The notes under the pieces: generated by a model
Told to the model about the DNA's origin: nothing
Database searches by the model: none
Seen by the model: only the letters and a program-made list of their open reading frames with translations
Made by a program: the position numbers and the translations under genes
Shown here: in pieces, positions 7,392 through 14,353 of the stretch
How positions within the stretch are numbered: position 1 is the stretch's first letter
How the letters are laid out: every line of letters begins with the position of its first letter
From: SIG710 sp045595425
Lineage (GTDB): Bacteria; Bacillota; Clostridia; Oscillospirales; CAG-272
NCBI GenBank assembly: GCA_045595425.1
Contig: JAZOAL010000119.1
Location: forward strand, 1-23,976
DNA: 23,976 nucleotides
Reading direction: 5' to 3'

Positions 7392-9242
7392 ATGATTGTA
7401 TGCCCAAAATGTAATAAGCAGCTTGAAGAAGGAACAAAGTTCTGCGACGGCTGCGGAAGTCCTATCCAGGAGGCGGCAACAGTATTCTGCCCCAACTGCG
7501 GTAACCCCACAAGCTCGGAGTTCGAGTATTGCCAGAGATGCGGTTTTTCGATTGCGACGAAGCCCACTCCTGCAAAAACCAAGCCCACATTTCCGACAAA
7601 ACTGCTTAAGTTTGCGGCAATCGGCGTTGTTGCTGTTATAGCGGTTATTTTCCTTGCTTCGCTTCTCTTTGGCGGCAAGGGTGAGAACTATACCCTTTAT
7701 ATCAAGGACGATGAGATCTTCTACCGCAATGTTTCAAAGAAGGAAGCTGTTCAGGCAACCGATGAGCTCTTTGATGGTCTGGAGATGACAAATTATGACA
7801 TTATGTCTTCATCGTACAAGTTTGCGAATATGTGCAGACTCAGTGAAGACGGCAAGATCCTCTTCCATCCCGATAAGCTTGAGGAGGACGAGGGCTTCAC
7901 ACTGTATTACAGCTATGTAAATAAGCTTGATAAAGAAGCAACAAAGATCGATTCCGAAGTTGATTATTACTTTGTAAATGAGAAGGCAACTCTTGTTACA
8001 TACCTTAAGGATAATGGCAGCGACGGCGGCGTTCTCAACCAGTTTGTTGTTAAATCCGGTGATAAAAATAAGATAGCCAGCGATGTTGTTGATTTCTATG
8101 CAACCGAAGACGGTAAAAATGTTGTATTCCTCAACAACGATGGTGATCTCTACATTAAGTCCGGAAGCGGCGATAAAGAGAAGATCGACAGCGATGTTGA
8201 AGAAATTGAACGCTTTACCGGAGATGCTGTATATTACATGAAGGAAGATACTTTAAATAAGTGTGTTTACGGCAAGGATAAGGAAAAAATCGCTTCCGAT
8301 GTATCAAACGTAATCGCTATATACGAATCCGGCGAGATCTATTATATCGAATCCGAGACCGAAACAGTAAGCGCTATGGATATGGTCGACGACGATGTGG
8401 AGGATGATGACGAGGATTATGAATATATCCGCGAGTACCTTGAAGATATGGAATATGAAAAGACTACCTCCACTCTTTACTATTATGACGGTAAAGAGGC
8501 TGTTTCTGTAACAGATACTTACAGTTCCTACTCTGACTATGCTCTTGAAACACCGGTGATCATCTGCAGCACCGCTCCCGGCATGGTTAAGCTCTCGGAT
8601 ATGGAGGATGCGTGGGATTTCTATGATCTTTTGTATGAAGCTGACAGCGAAAAGTGCGTTGTTGTCGGTTCCGAAATGGTTCCCTTTGATTATGACGATG
8701 CAAGATATTTCAGAATTTCCGATGACGGTAAGACCGTATACTTCCTTTCCGATGTTGACGATGAAAAGGGTGAAGGCGATCTTTGCAGATTCACAGTTTC
8801 TTCCAAGGGCAAGCTTGGCGATGTAGAGACCTGTGACAGCGATGTTTCCTCTGAACGTATCTACTTTGCTTCGAATGACAAATTTGTATATTTCAAGGAT
8901 TATGATTCCGAGGACTACAAGGGTGAGCTCTTTATAAACGGAAAGAGCGTTTCATCTGATGTATACCTCTATAGCACGAGATATAACGAAGATACAGATA
9001 AGATGTACTTCTTTACCGACTGGAACTCCGAGAAGGCTCGCGGAACACTCAATGTCTATAATGGCAAGAAGGCTGAAAAGATGGCGGATGATGTTCATTC
9101 CTTTATGTTCAGCGCAAATAACGAGGTTCTTTATATTGCCGACTACAGCACAAAGAACTATAAGGGTGATCTTTACCTCTATAAGAAGAATAATCCCAAG
9201 AAGCTCGACACTGATGTTGTTGCTGTTCTGCCCATTTACTAA
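7392..9242 (+). CDS. Double zinc-ribbon membrane protein with extracellular beta-propeller-like repeats
   Basis: A 616-residue protein. Two zinc ribbons are complete: Cys4/7/18/21 and Cys33/36/47/50. A Thr/Pro/Lys linker leads to one membrane helix at about 72-93. The remaining 520 residues are a series of short beta-rich repeats of the form (V/M)-Y-F-x-x-D ... G-x-L-x-x-x ... K-x-x-x-D-V, clearest near the C-terminus (KFVYFKDYDSEDYKGELF, then DKMYFFTDWNSEKARGTL, then EVLYIADYSTKNYKGDLY). This resembles the DUF5050/TolB-type propeller repeats of many clostridial surface proteins. A very acidic insertion sits near residues 330-350. AGGAGG (7378-7383) precedes the ATG; the gap to the previous gene is 23 bases with no promoter, so it is co-transcribed. 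Ligand unknown; a sensor or scaffold role is inference. Confidence 0.85.
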   Translation: MIVCPKCNKQLEEGTKFCDGCGSPIQEAATVFCPNCGNPTSSEFEYCQRCGFSIATKPTPAKTKPTFPTKLLKFAAIGVVAVIAVIFLASLLFGGKGENYTLYIKDDEIFYRNVSKKEAVQATDELFDGLEMTNYDIMSSSYKFANMCRLSEDGKILFHPDKLEEDEGFTLYYSYVNKLDKEATKIDSEVDYYFVNEKATLVTYLKDNGSDGGVLNQFVVKSGDKNKIASDVVDFYATEDGKNVVFLNNDGDLYIKSGSGDKEKIDSDVEEIERFTGDAVYYMKEDTLNKCVYGKDKEKIASDVSNVIAIYESGEIYYIESETETVSAMDMVDDDVEDDDEDYEYIREYLEDMEYEKTTSTLYYYDGKEAVSVTDTYSSYSDYALETPVIICSTAPGMVKLSDMEDAWDFYDLLYEADSEKCVVVGSEMVPFDYDDARYFRISDDGKTVYFLSDVDDEKGEGDLCRFTVSSKGKLGDVETCDSDVSSERIYFASNDKFVYFKDYDSEDYKGELFINGKSVSSDVYLYSTRYNEDTDKMYFFTDWNSEKARGTLNVYNGKKAEKMADDVHSFMFSANNEVLYIADYSTKNYKGDLYLYKKNNPKKLDTDVVAVLPIY

Positions 9243-9263
9243 TAATATTTGGAGGATTCTATA

Positions 9264-9680
9264 ATGGCTGAAGTTTTTCAGAAGTTCAAATCTTCGGTTA
9301 ACAGAGGTATCACTACAATCAGTGTTAAGACCTCGTCTTCTCTCGAAAAATCGAAGATCAAGATGCACATAGAATCTTTGCAGAGCGACATCAAGAAGCT
9401 TTATTCAACCGTCGGTGAAAAGTTCTATGAAAACTGGGCAAGCGAAGCATCCACTATGGATCAGCTTCCCGACCTGCTTGAAAGCATCAAGCAGAAAAAG
9501 CAAGAGATAATTGACCTCACAGCACAGCTTAATACTATTGATGACAGAGATAATCAGATCCTCGGAACGCCCAAGGCAGAGACTGCTCACGAAAATCCTA
9601 AGTTTATCTGCTTCAATTGCGGTGCACAGTATGATTCACCAATCAACTTCTGCAGAAGCTGCGGTCAAAAATTGCAATAA
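9264..9680 (+). CDS. Soluble coiled-coil protein with C-terminal zinc ribbon
   Basis: A 138-residue cytoplasmic protein with no signal or membrane segment. The N-terminal 100 residues are helical and charged with heptad-like character (KIKMHIESLQSDIKKLYSTV and the LESIKQKKQEIIDLTAQL region), predicting a coiled coil. The C-terminus is a zinc ribbon, CFNC ... CRSC, at about residues 116-133. The ATG at 9264 is set by GGAGG (9251-9255), 8 bases upstream. It lies 21 bases after the propeller gene and ends just before a strong terminator, so it completes the operon. The shared zinc ribbon suggests it may associate with the cytoplasmic ribbons of the two membrane proteins, possibly as an oligomerising adaptor; this is inference. 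No enzymatic motif was seen. Confidence 0.82.
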   Translation: MAEVFQKFKSSVNRGITTISVKTSSSLEKSKIKMHIESLQSDIKKLYSTVGEKFYENWASEASTMDQLPDLLESIKQKKQEIIDLTAQLNTIDDRDNQILGTPKAETAHENPKFICFNCGAQYDSPINFCRSCGQKLQ

Positions 9681-9689
9681 TAAAAAATG

Positions 9690-9724
9690 CGGTTGGCTCG
9701 CCCTTGCGAGTCAACCGTTTTTTT
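9690..9724 (+). terminator. Rho-independent terminator closing the zinc-ribbon operon
   Basis: A 12-bp stem CGGTTGGCTCGC (9690-9701) / GCGAGTCAACCG (9706-9717), with one G-T pair and a CCTT loop, is followed by seven T residues. Confidence 0.93.
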
Positions 9725-9847
9725 ATTTATAAAAGAATATTCTTGATTATGGAGGATTTTTCAATTAGAAAATAAGGATCATACAAAATTTACGGTGTTT
9801 ATATATCTGCAAACAGTAATTCCTCGGGGAAAAATAACTTGCAGAGT

Positions 9848-9986
9848 ATGAGATCCTTCGCTCCTCTCAGGATGACAGATGGTACTCATTTATCGCTTTT
9901 ACTACATAAAAAAGTCAGATAAATTCCTATAGAAATATTAAAAAAGCAAACGCAATTGTCATCCTGAGAGGAGCGAAGGATCTCAT
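9848..9986. repeat. Inverted-repeat element A, perfect 30-bp arms
   Basis: ATGAGATCCTTCGCTCCTCT begins the left arm (9848-9877, ending GGATGACA). Its exact reverse complement occupies 9957-9986. The spacer is 79 bases of AT-rich sequence without a coding signature. The arms match the motif at 98-114 and element B over the GTCATCC(T/C)GAG ... GGATCT pattern. The arrangement resembles REP/BIME-like or MITE-like bacterial elements; no transposase is present. Confidence 0.85.
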
Positions 9987-10065
9987 GTGGAAAAACTAAC
10001 TTTTTGCCTTCTAAAATCCCATTTTTTCGTTATAAAAAGCCGCAAAATCAGTGCTTGCCGAAAAA

Positions 10066-10174
10066 GTCATCCCGAGCGTAGTCGAGGGATCTATGTTCGG
10101 TATTTGATGAATACATCTCAAATCGTTTATGCTCGGAATTTGTTTATAGATCCCTCGGCTTCGCTGGGGATGAC
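10066..10174. repeat. Inverted-repeat element B, 29-bp arms with three mismatches
   Basis: The left arm (10066-10094) begins GTCATCCCGAGCGTAGTCGA and the right arm (10146-10174) ends GGGGATGAC. The arms pair over 29 positions with three differences; the spacer is 51 bases. Arm sequences are recognisably related to element A, so A and B are two members of one family placed about 80 bases apart, but their divergence shows they are not a recent duplication of each other. Confidence 0.82.
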
Positions 10175-10218
10175 GGGTGGGCGGCGAGCACATATTTTTG
10201 TACGGTTAATTAAGCTTC

Positions 10219-10253
10219 AAACAATAATTTGTAGGTGAGACGAACGTAATAAT
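10219..10253 (+). repeat. 35-bp direct repeat, first copy
   Basis: The sequence begins AAACAATAATTTGTAGGTGA and ends ACGAACGTAATAAT. It matches 10468-10502 at 34 of 35 positions. Shorter or diverged forms occur at 238-253 (reverse), 10687-10705 (reverse) and 23695-23711. Here it stands alone without the long hairpin that follows the second copy, so it may be the remnant end of a decayed element. Confidence 0.85.
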
Positions 10254-10318
10254 ACCGATACGGAAATTTATTCGACGTAAGGCTTGCGGCTTCTGCCGTT
10301 TTGCTACGATTATTATAG

Positions 10319-10334
10319 TTTGATAATTATCAAA
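10319..10334. promoter_or_regulatory. 16-bp perfect palindrome, possible operator
   Basis: TTTGATAATTATCAAA is exactly self-complementary. It is followed by a small hairpin AAGTC / GACTT (10334-10347) and another palindrome TTGATCAA (10346-10353). It lies 66 bases before the candidate -35 at 10400. A protein-binding site is possible, but the high A+T content and distance make this weak. Confidence 0.35.
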
Positions 10335-10399
10335 AGTCAATAGACTTGATCAAAATTTACCAAAAGTATAAGTATAAATAATAATTGTTAAAAAAGCTC

Positions 10400-10428
10400 T
10401 TGCATTTTCTGCCAAAAAACAGTATACT
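10400..10428 (+). promoter_or_regulatory. Candidate promoter of the CotH gene, far upstream
   Basis: TTGCAT (10400-10405) and TATACT (10423-10428) are 17 bases apart, a good sigma-A match. No better promoter was seen between the hairpin element and the ATG at 10770. If it is used, the mRNA would have a leader of about 335 bases containing the whole 10468-10705 hairpin. Confidence 0.5.
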
Positions 10429-10467
10429 TAAATCACCAATAACATTTAAAAGCTTGATTTAAAATAT

Positions 10468-10705
10468 AAACAATAATTTGTCGGTGAGACGAACGTAATA
10501 ATTAAAAGTTTTGGTCAAGCTTTTTCAAAAGCTTGCGCGGCTCAAGCGCGCGTGCGCTTGCCGCCACCGAAGTGGCGGAACTTCCCAAGCGGCGCTTTCT
10601 GCGGACAGCGACCGGCGATGTCGCCGGCTCCCACAAGCTTCCCCAAAAGCTTGACCAAAACTTTTAATTTTGCGTTCGTTCTCACGCACCGACAAATTAT
10701 TGTTT
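10468..10705. repeat. 238-bp hairpin element with GC-rich multi-stem core
   Basis: Outer arms AAACAATAATTTGTCGGTG (10468-10486) and its exact complement (10687-10705) form a 19-bp stem. A second perfect 25-bp stem pairs 10500-10524 with 10645-10669 (beginning AATTAAAAGTTTTGGTCAAG). The enclosed core is strikingly GC-rich against AT-rich flanks and holds three further hairpins: CAAGCGC / GCGCTTG (10543-10560), CCGCCAC-CGAA-GTGGCGG (10561-10578) and CCGGCGA / TCGCCGG (10612-10627). No open frame with coding character is present. It resembles a MITE-like dispersed element; a role as structured leader RNA for the next gene is possible. Confidence 0.85.
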
Positions 10706-10769
10706 TAGTTCCTCAAATTAAGGTTTTTATAGCTTTCCTATATAACAAAAAATTTTACGGAGATAATTT

Positions 10770-13289
10770 ATGAAACGACATATAATTCTATTATCGATCC
10801 TTGCGGCGTTGCTTTGCTGTTGCGGAAAAGTAAGCACCGTAAAGGAAACAGATTCTATTGCCGCAGATAAATCTGCGGCAACTGCCAATGAACAATATTC
10901 GCCCGAGTTTGTTTCGGACACAGAAGAAGCGGTCTCCGCTCCCGAAAGCGGCACCAAATCCGACACCGAAGAGGATACAACTCCCCCTCCTGCGCCTGTT
11001 GAAATAACCACCCCATCGGAGCTTTTTGTTACCATAAACGAAGTATGCGCATCAAACGCCGGCTGTTTTACGGACGGAAGCGGTGAGCACCCTGACTGGA
11101 TAGAGCTTTACAACAGCTCGGACAAAGCTGTTAATCTCGCAGGATACGGAATTTCGGACGACAGCGAAAAGCCCTTCAGGTATACCTTTACAAATTATCT
11201 CATAGAAGCGCGATCTTATGTTATATTGCTGGCAACCGGAGATGCAGGATATAACAAAGGCGTTATATCCCTGCCCTTCAAGCTATCCTCAGAGGGCGAG
11301 AACCTAATACTCACCTCTCCTGAGGGACTTCAGGATGTGATGTCAGTTCCGAGCCTTGAAGAGGACGAGACCTACGGCAGAACAACCGACGGCGGAGAGC
11401 TTGCTGCACATCTGACTCCCACTCCCCTTTCCACAAACAATACCGCCACAAGCCTGATAAAGGTTCCTGCTCCCGAGTTTTCCCACGCAAGCGGATTCTA
11501 TATGACAGGCTTTGAGCTTGAAATGACCATTCCAGAGGGATGCGTTGTTTATTATACCACTGATGGTTCTACCCCAACAGCCGAGTCAGAGATATACGGC
11601 GAGCCGATAATGCTCTATGATGCCACGGGCAATCCAAATGTTTATTCCGCCATCGGAGGAACAACTATAAACGGGTTCGTTACAAAAAATAATCAGGATA
11701 AGGCGAATGTTATCCGAGCAATAGCCATCGATGGGGAAGGCAATATCAGTAAGGTAACGAGCCGCACATTCTTTGTGACTCAAATTATGACCGAAGCTCC
11801 ATATGAAAATATGCCGATTCTTTCGGTATATACGGACACAAGCAATCTTTTTGATTATGAAACGGGTATATACGTTCTCGGCAAGACCTATGACGATTAC
11901 ATGAACGGCGATGAATTCGATCCCGAAACTCCGACCTGGTCACGTCCCGCGAACTATTTCATCGACGGAATGGAAGGCGAAAGACCTGCCACCATCGAAT
12001 ATTTTGATGCCGAACACAATTTCTGCTTCGTACAGGATGTAGGCATCCGCATAGGCGGCAACACCTCTCAATCAAGTGTTCAAAAGTCCTTTAAATTCTA
12101 TGCCAGAAGTGAATACGGCAAAAACAGCTTTGATTATCCTATGTTTGAGGGCGTTGAATTCTATGATACCTTTTTGATGAGGACCGGTGCTAACGACTTC
12201 TCTAAAACCAAAATACGTGATGTTTTGGCTCAAACACTGGTATCTCACAGAGATATTTCAACTGCAAAATGGCAGCCCTGCGTTATGTTCCTTAACGGTG
12301 AATATTGGGGCTTCTATATGATGATGGAACGATATGATTCGGATTATTTTGAAGAGCACTATGATGTAAACAAGGATGACGTGGTTGCAGTTAAGGCATG
12401 GAATATAGATATCGGTACAGATTCAGACTGGAAATATTACCGCGAGCTACGGAATTTCTGCAAAAACAACGATCTGACTCTGCCCGAAAATTATGAAAAG
12501 CTTTGCTCCATGATAGATATTCAGAGCTATATCGACTATGTTTGTATGAATGTCATCATAAACAATAACGACTGGCCCGGAAATAATACCATGCTGTGGC
12601 GAACGCGGACGGTAGACCCTTCAAATCCCTATGCCGACGGAAGATGGAGATGGGCAAGCTACGATACCGAGCGTTCCATGCTTCTTTACGGCACAGGCTC
12701 AGGGGAGGATTATAACAATAATACCTATACAAAGCTTATCAAAAATGGTCTGATATTTGGTTATGTTTATAAAAACGACGATTTCAAGGCACAATTTCTC
12801 GCAACCCTTGCCGATATGCTGATGTATGATTTTTCATACGAAGGGATAGAGCCATATCTGGCTTATTTTGAAGAGAATTTTGATGAGCAGATGAAGCTGA
12901 ACAGGCTCCGTTACAATACTACGAATAATTACAGTAAAGAAATAGACGTTATACGCACCTTCTGGCAGCACAGACCGGAATATGTTCTTAAATATACCGC
13001 CGAGCTTTTCGAGCTTGATAAAGCCGAGCTTTCCGAGTTCGTTATTAAGCTTAGCATTGCCGATGCCGGCAATATTTTGCTCGGTGATTACACCCTTCCT
13101 TTAAGCGACGGACGTTATATTTACTATGCTTTTGAAACTCCTCTTGTGCTTACAGCCAAGGAAAAAAGCGGCTACCGCTTCCTTCATTGGAAAATGGAGG
13201 ACGGAAGCGTTAAAACCACCGAAGCCACCATTGAGATATCCCTCTCCGATGCTTCGGCGGTAACGGCGGTATTTGAAATAATTACATAA
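10770..13289 (+). CDS. Lamin-tail/CotH kinase-like surface lipoprotein
   Basis: An 839-residue protein. The N-terminal signal ends LLCCCGK, giving a probable lipidated Cys at 16-18; this is an imperfect lipobox. A Ser/Thr/Glu/Pro linker leads to a lamin-tail domain (about 85-190, with INEVCASN, PDWIELYNSS and VNLAGYGISDD). A chitobiase-C-like beta-sandwich follows (about 233-336, VYYTTDGSTPT). The CotH domain (about 346-640) includes MPILSVYTD, a GIRIGGNTSQ segment, YWGFYMMMERYD (512-523), NNDWPGNNTMLWR (599-611) and RWRWASYDTERSM (625-637), matching the conserved CotH kinase-like motifs. A repeat ending in GYRFLHWKMEDGS lies near the C-terminus and resembles bacterial Flg_new/InlB-type repeats. 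CotH phosphorylates spore-coat proteins in Bacillus; extracellular CotH proteins like this one are of unknown target. GGAGA at 10759-10763 sets the ATG. Confidence 0.9.
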   Translation: MKRHIILLSILAALLCCCGKVSTVKETDSIAADKSAATANEQYSPEFVSDTEEAVSAPESGTKSDTEEDTTPPPAPVEITTPSELFVTINEVCASNAGCFTDGSGEHPDWIELYNSSDKAVNLAGYGISDDSEKPFRYTFTNYLIEARSYVILLATGDAGYNKGVISLPFKLSSEGENLILTSPEGLQDVMSVPSLEEDETYGRTTDGGELAAHLTPTPLSTNNTATSLIKVPAPEFSHASGFYMTGFELEMTIPEGCVVYYTTDGSTPTAESEIYGEPIMLYDATGNPNVYSAIGGTTINGFVTKNNQDKANVIRAIAIDGEGNISKVTSRTFFVTQIMTEAPYENMPILSVYTDTSNLFDYETGIYVLGKTYDDYMNGDEFDPETPTWSRPANYFIDGMEGERPATIEYFDAEHNFCFVQDVGIRIGGNTSQSSVQKSFKFYARSEYGKNSFDYPMFEGVEFYDTFLMRTGANDFSKTKIRDVLAQTLVSHRDISTAKWQPCVMFLNGEYWGFYMMMERYDSDYFEEHYDVNKDDVVAVKAWNIDIGTDSDWKYYRELRNFCKNNDLTLPENYEKLCSMIDIQSYIDYVCMNVIINNNDWPGNNTMLWRTRTVDPSNPYADGRWRWASYDTERSMLLYGTGSGEDYNNNTYTKLIKNGLIFGYVYKNDDFKAQFLATLADMLMYDFSYEGIEPYLAYFEENFDEQMKLNRLRYNTTNNYSKEIDVIRTFWQHRPEYVLKYTAELFELDKAELSEFVIKLSIADAGNILLGDYTLPLSDGRYIYYAFETPLVLTAKEKSGYRFLHWKMEDGSVKTTEATIEISLSDASAVTAVFEIIT

Positions 13290-13294
13290 ATTTG

Positions 13295-13322
13295 TCGGGA
13301 TGAGGATAAAACTTCATCCCGA
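13295..13322 (+). terminator. Hairpin after the CotH gene, possible terminator
   Basis: Perfect 9-bp stem TCGGGATGA (13295-13303) / TCATCCCGA (13314-13322) with a 10-base loop, 5 bases after the stop. There is no T-run behind it, so it is not a classical intrinsic terminator. It may still protect the 3' end or be a repeat fragment. Confidence 0.4.
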
Positions 13323-13364
13323 TCTCCAATTGTTTAACAAATTGTAAAATCTTGACCATTATTA

Positions 13365-13403
13365 TTGACACTATGTATCAAATATGATATCATTTTGATA
13401 TCA
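13365..13403 (+). promoter_or_regulatory. Exporter promoter with repeated TGATATCA operator-like sites
   Basis: TTGACA (13365-13370) and TATCAT (13388-13393) are 17 bases apart. The 10-bp palindrome ATGATATCAT (13384-13393) covers the -10 box. TGATATCA occurs at 13385-13392 and again at 13396-13403, exactly 11 bases apart, close to one helical turn. A partial copy TGTATCA is found at 13374-13380. The spacing suggests binding of a dimeric repressor to one face of DNA over the transcription start. No regulator gene is present nearby. Confidence 0.7.
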
Positions 13404-13423
13404 CGCATGGACGGAGGTTGACT

Positions 13424-14353
13424 GTGAAGAATATCATTGAGATCGAACGCCTCTCCAAAAGCTATGGAGATGTTAAGGCTGTTAAAGAGATAAGCTTTTC
13501 GGTAAAAGAGGGCGAGCTTTTTGCATTTCTCGGTGTTAACGGCGCGGGAAAAAGCACTACTATTTCAATAATCTGCGGAGCTCTTGGATGTAACGGCGGC
13601 TGTGTTAAGGTTGACGGCTATGACATAAATAAGGATGCTGAAAAAATAAGAAATCTGCTGGGCGTGGTTTTTCAGAACTCGGTTCTGGATAAAGCTCTTT
13701 CGGTAAGAGATAATCTTAAATGCCGCGCCGCTCTTTACGGCATTTGCGGCAAAGCCTTTGAAGAGAGACTGAGTGAGCTTTGCTCTCTGCTTGAACTGGA
13801 TGGACTTCTATCCCGAACGGTTGGTAAGCTTTCGGGCGGTCAGCGGCGCAGGATAGATATTGCAAGGGCTCTTTTGCACCGCCCAAAGCTCCTTATTCTC
13901 GATGAGCCCACAACAGGGCTTGATCCGCAGACCCGCAAGGCTGTTTGGAGTGCTGTCGAAAAGCTTCGCGCAGAAGAAAACATGACCGTTTTCCTTACGA
14001 CACATTATATGGAGGAAGCCGCAGATGCAGATAATGTTGTGATCATCGACGGCGGAAATATAGTGGCAGAAGGAACGCCGCTTGAGCTTAAAAACCGTTA
14101 TACCGGAGACTTTATAACTCTTTACGGAGTGAGAGAAGAGGATGCAAAGAGGCTCGGCATGCCATATGAAATTATTGGCGAGGCTTATCGCGTATCCGTA
14201 CCCGACACAAAGGCGGCAACCGAGCTTATTTTAAAATATCCCGAGATATTCACCGATTATGAGATCGTTAAAGGCAAGATGGACGATGTTTTTCTTGCCG
14301 TTACAGGACGAACACTCGGCGCTGAAAATGATGGAAAGGTGAAAACAAAATGA
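13424..14353 (+). CDS. ABC exporter ATPase (DrrA/CcmA type)
   Basis: ATP-binding subunit of an ABC-2 type exporter, likely for a drug, lipid or other hydrophobic compound; the substrate is unknown. With the GTG start at 13424 it has 309 residues. It shows Walker A GVNGAGKST (37-45), Q-loop Gln84, signature LSGGQ (136-140), Walker B LLILDE (156-161) and switch His194, and the C-terminal extension of about 80 residues seen in DrrA-like proteins. GTG is preferred because GGAGG (13413-13417) is 6 bases upstream; the TTG at 13418 directly abuts the ribosome site and is too close. The stop overlaps the permease start by 4 bases, so the two are co-translated. Confidence 0.92.
   Translation: MKNIIEIERLSKSYGDVKAVKEISFSVKEGELFAFLGVNGAGKSTTISIICGALGCNGGCVKVDGYDINKDAEKIRNLLGVVFQNSVLDKALSVRDNLKCRAALYGICGKAFEERLSELCSLLELDGLLSRTVGKLSGGQRRRIDIARALLHRPKLLILDEPTTGLDPQTRKAVWSAVEKLRAEENMTVFLTTHYMEEAADADNVVIIDGGNIVAEGTPLELKNRYTGDFITLYGVREEDAKRLGMPYEIIGEAYRVSVPDTKAATELILKYPEIFTDYEIVKGKMDDVFLAVTGRTLGAENDGKVKTK

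Larger units (their letters stand above)
9725..10767. other. Repeat-rich intergenic island of about 1 kb
   Basis: No gene is supported here. Short open frames exist on both strands, but they run through the repeats and have no ribosome sites or domains. The island contains a 12-bp palindrome AAGAATATTCTT (9733-9744), two separate inverted-repeat elements (9848-9986 and 10066-10174), two direct copies of a 35-bp motif (10219-10253 and 10468-10502), a 16-bp palindrome (10319-10334), a candidate promoter (10400-10428) and a large hairpin element (10468-10705). It separates the zinc-ribbon operon from the CotH gene. The repeat content suggests a site that has accumulated small non-autonomous elements. 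Confidence 0.75.

Noticed and set aside
9987..10238. Plus-strand open frame in the repeat island
   Set aside because: Spans both arms of inverted-repeat element B; translated repeat, with no ribosome site.
9725..10767. CRISPR array or tRNA cluster in the repeat island
   Set aside because: Repeats are inverted or widely spaced rather than regularly interspersed, and no cloverleaf with a TPsiC-like arm was seen.
10552..10773. Plus-strand open frame across the GC-rich hairpin core
   Set aside because: It follows the stem sequences and ends in the CotH start region; GC-rich palindromic DNA readily gives open frames by chance.
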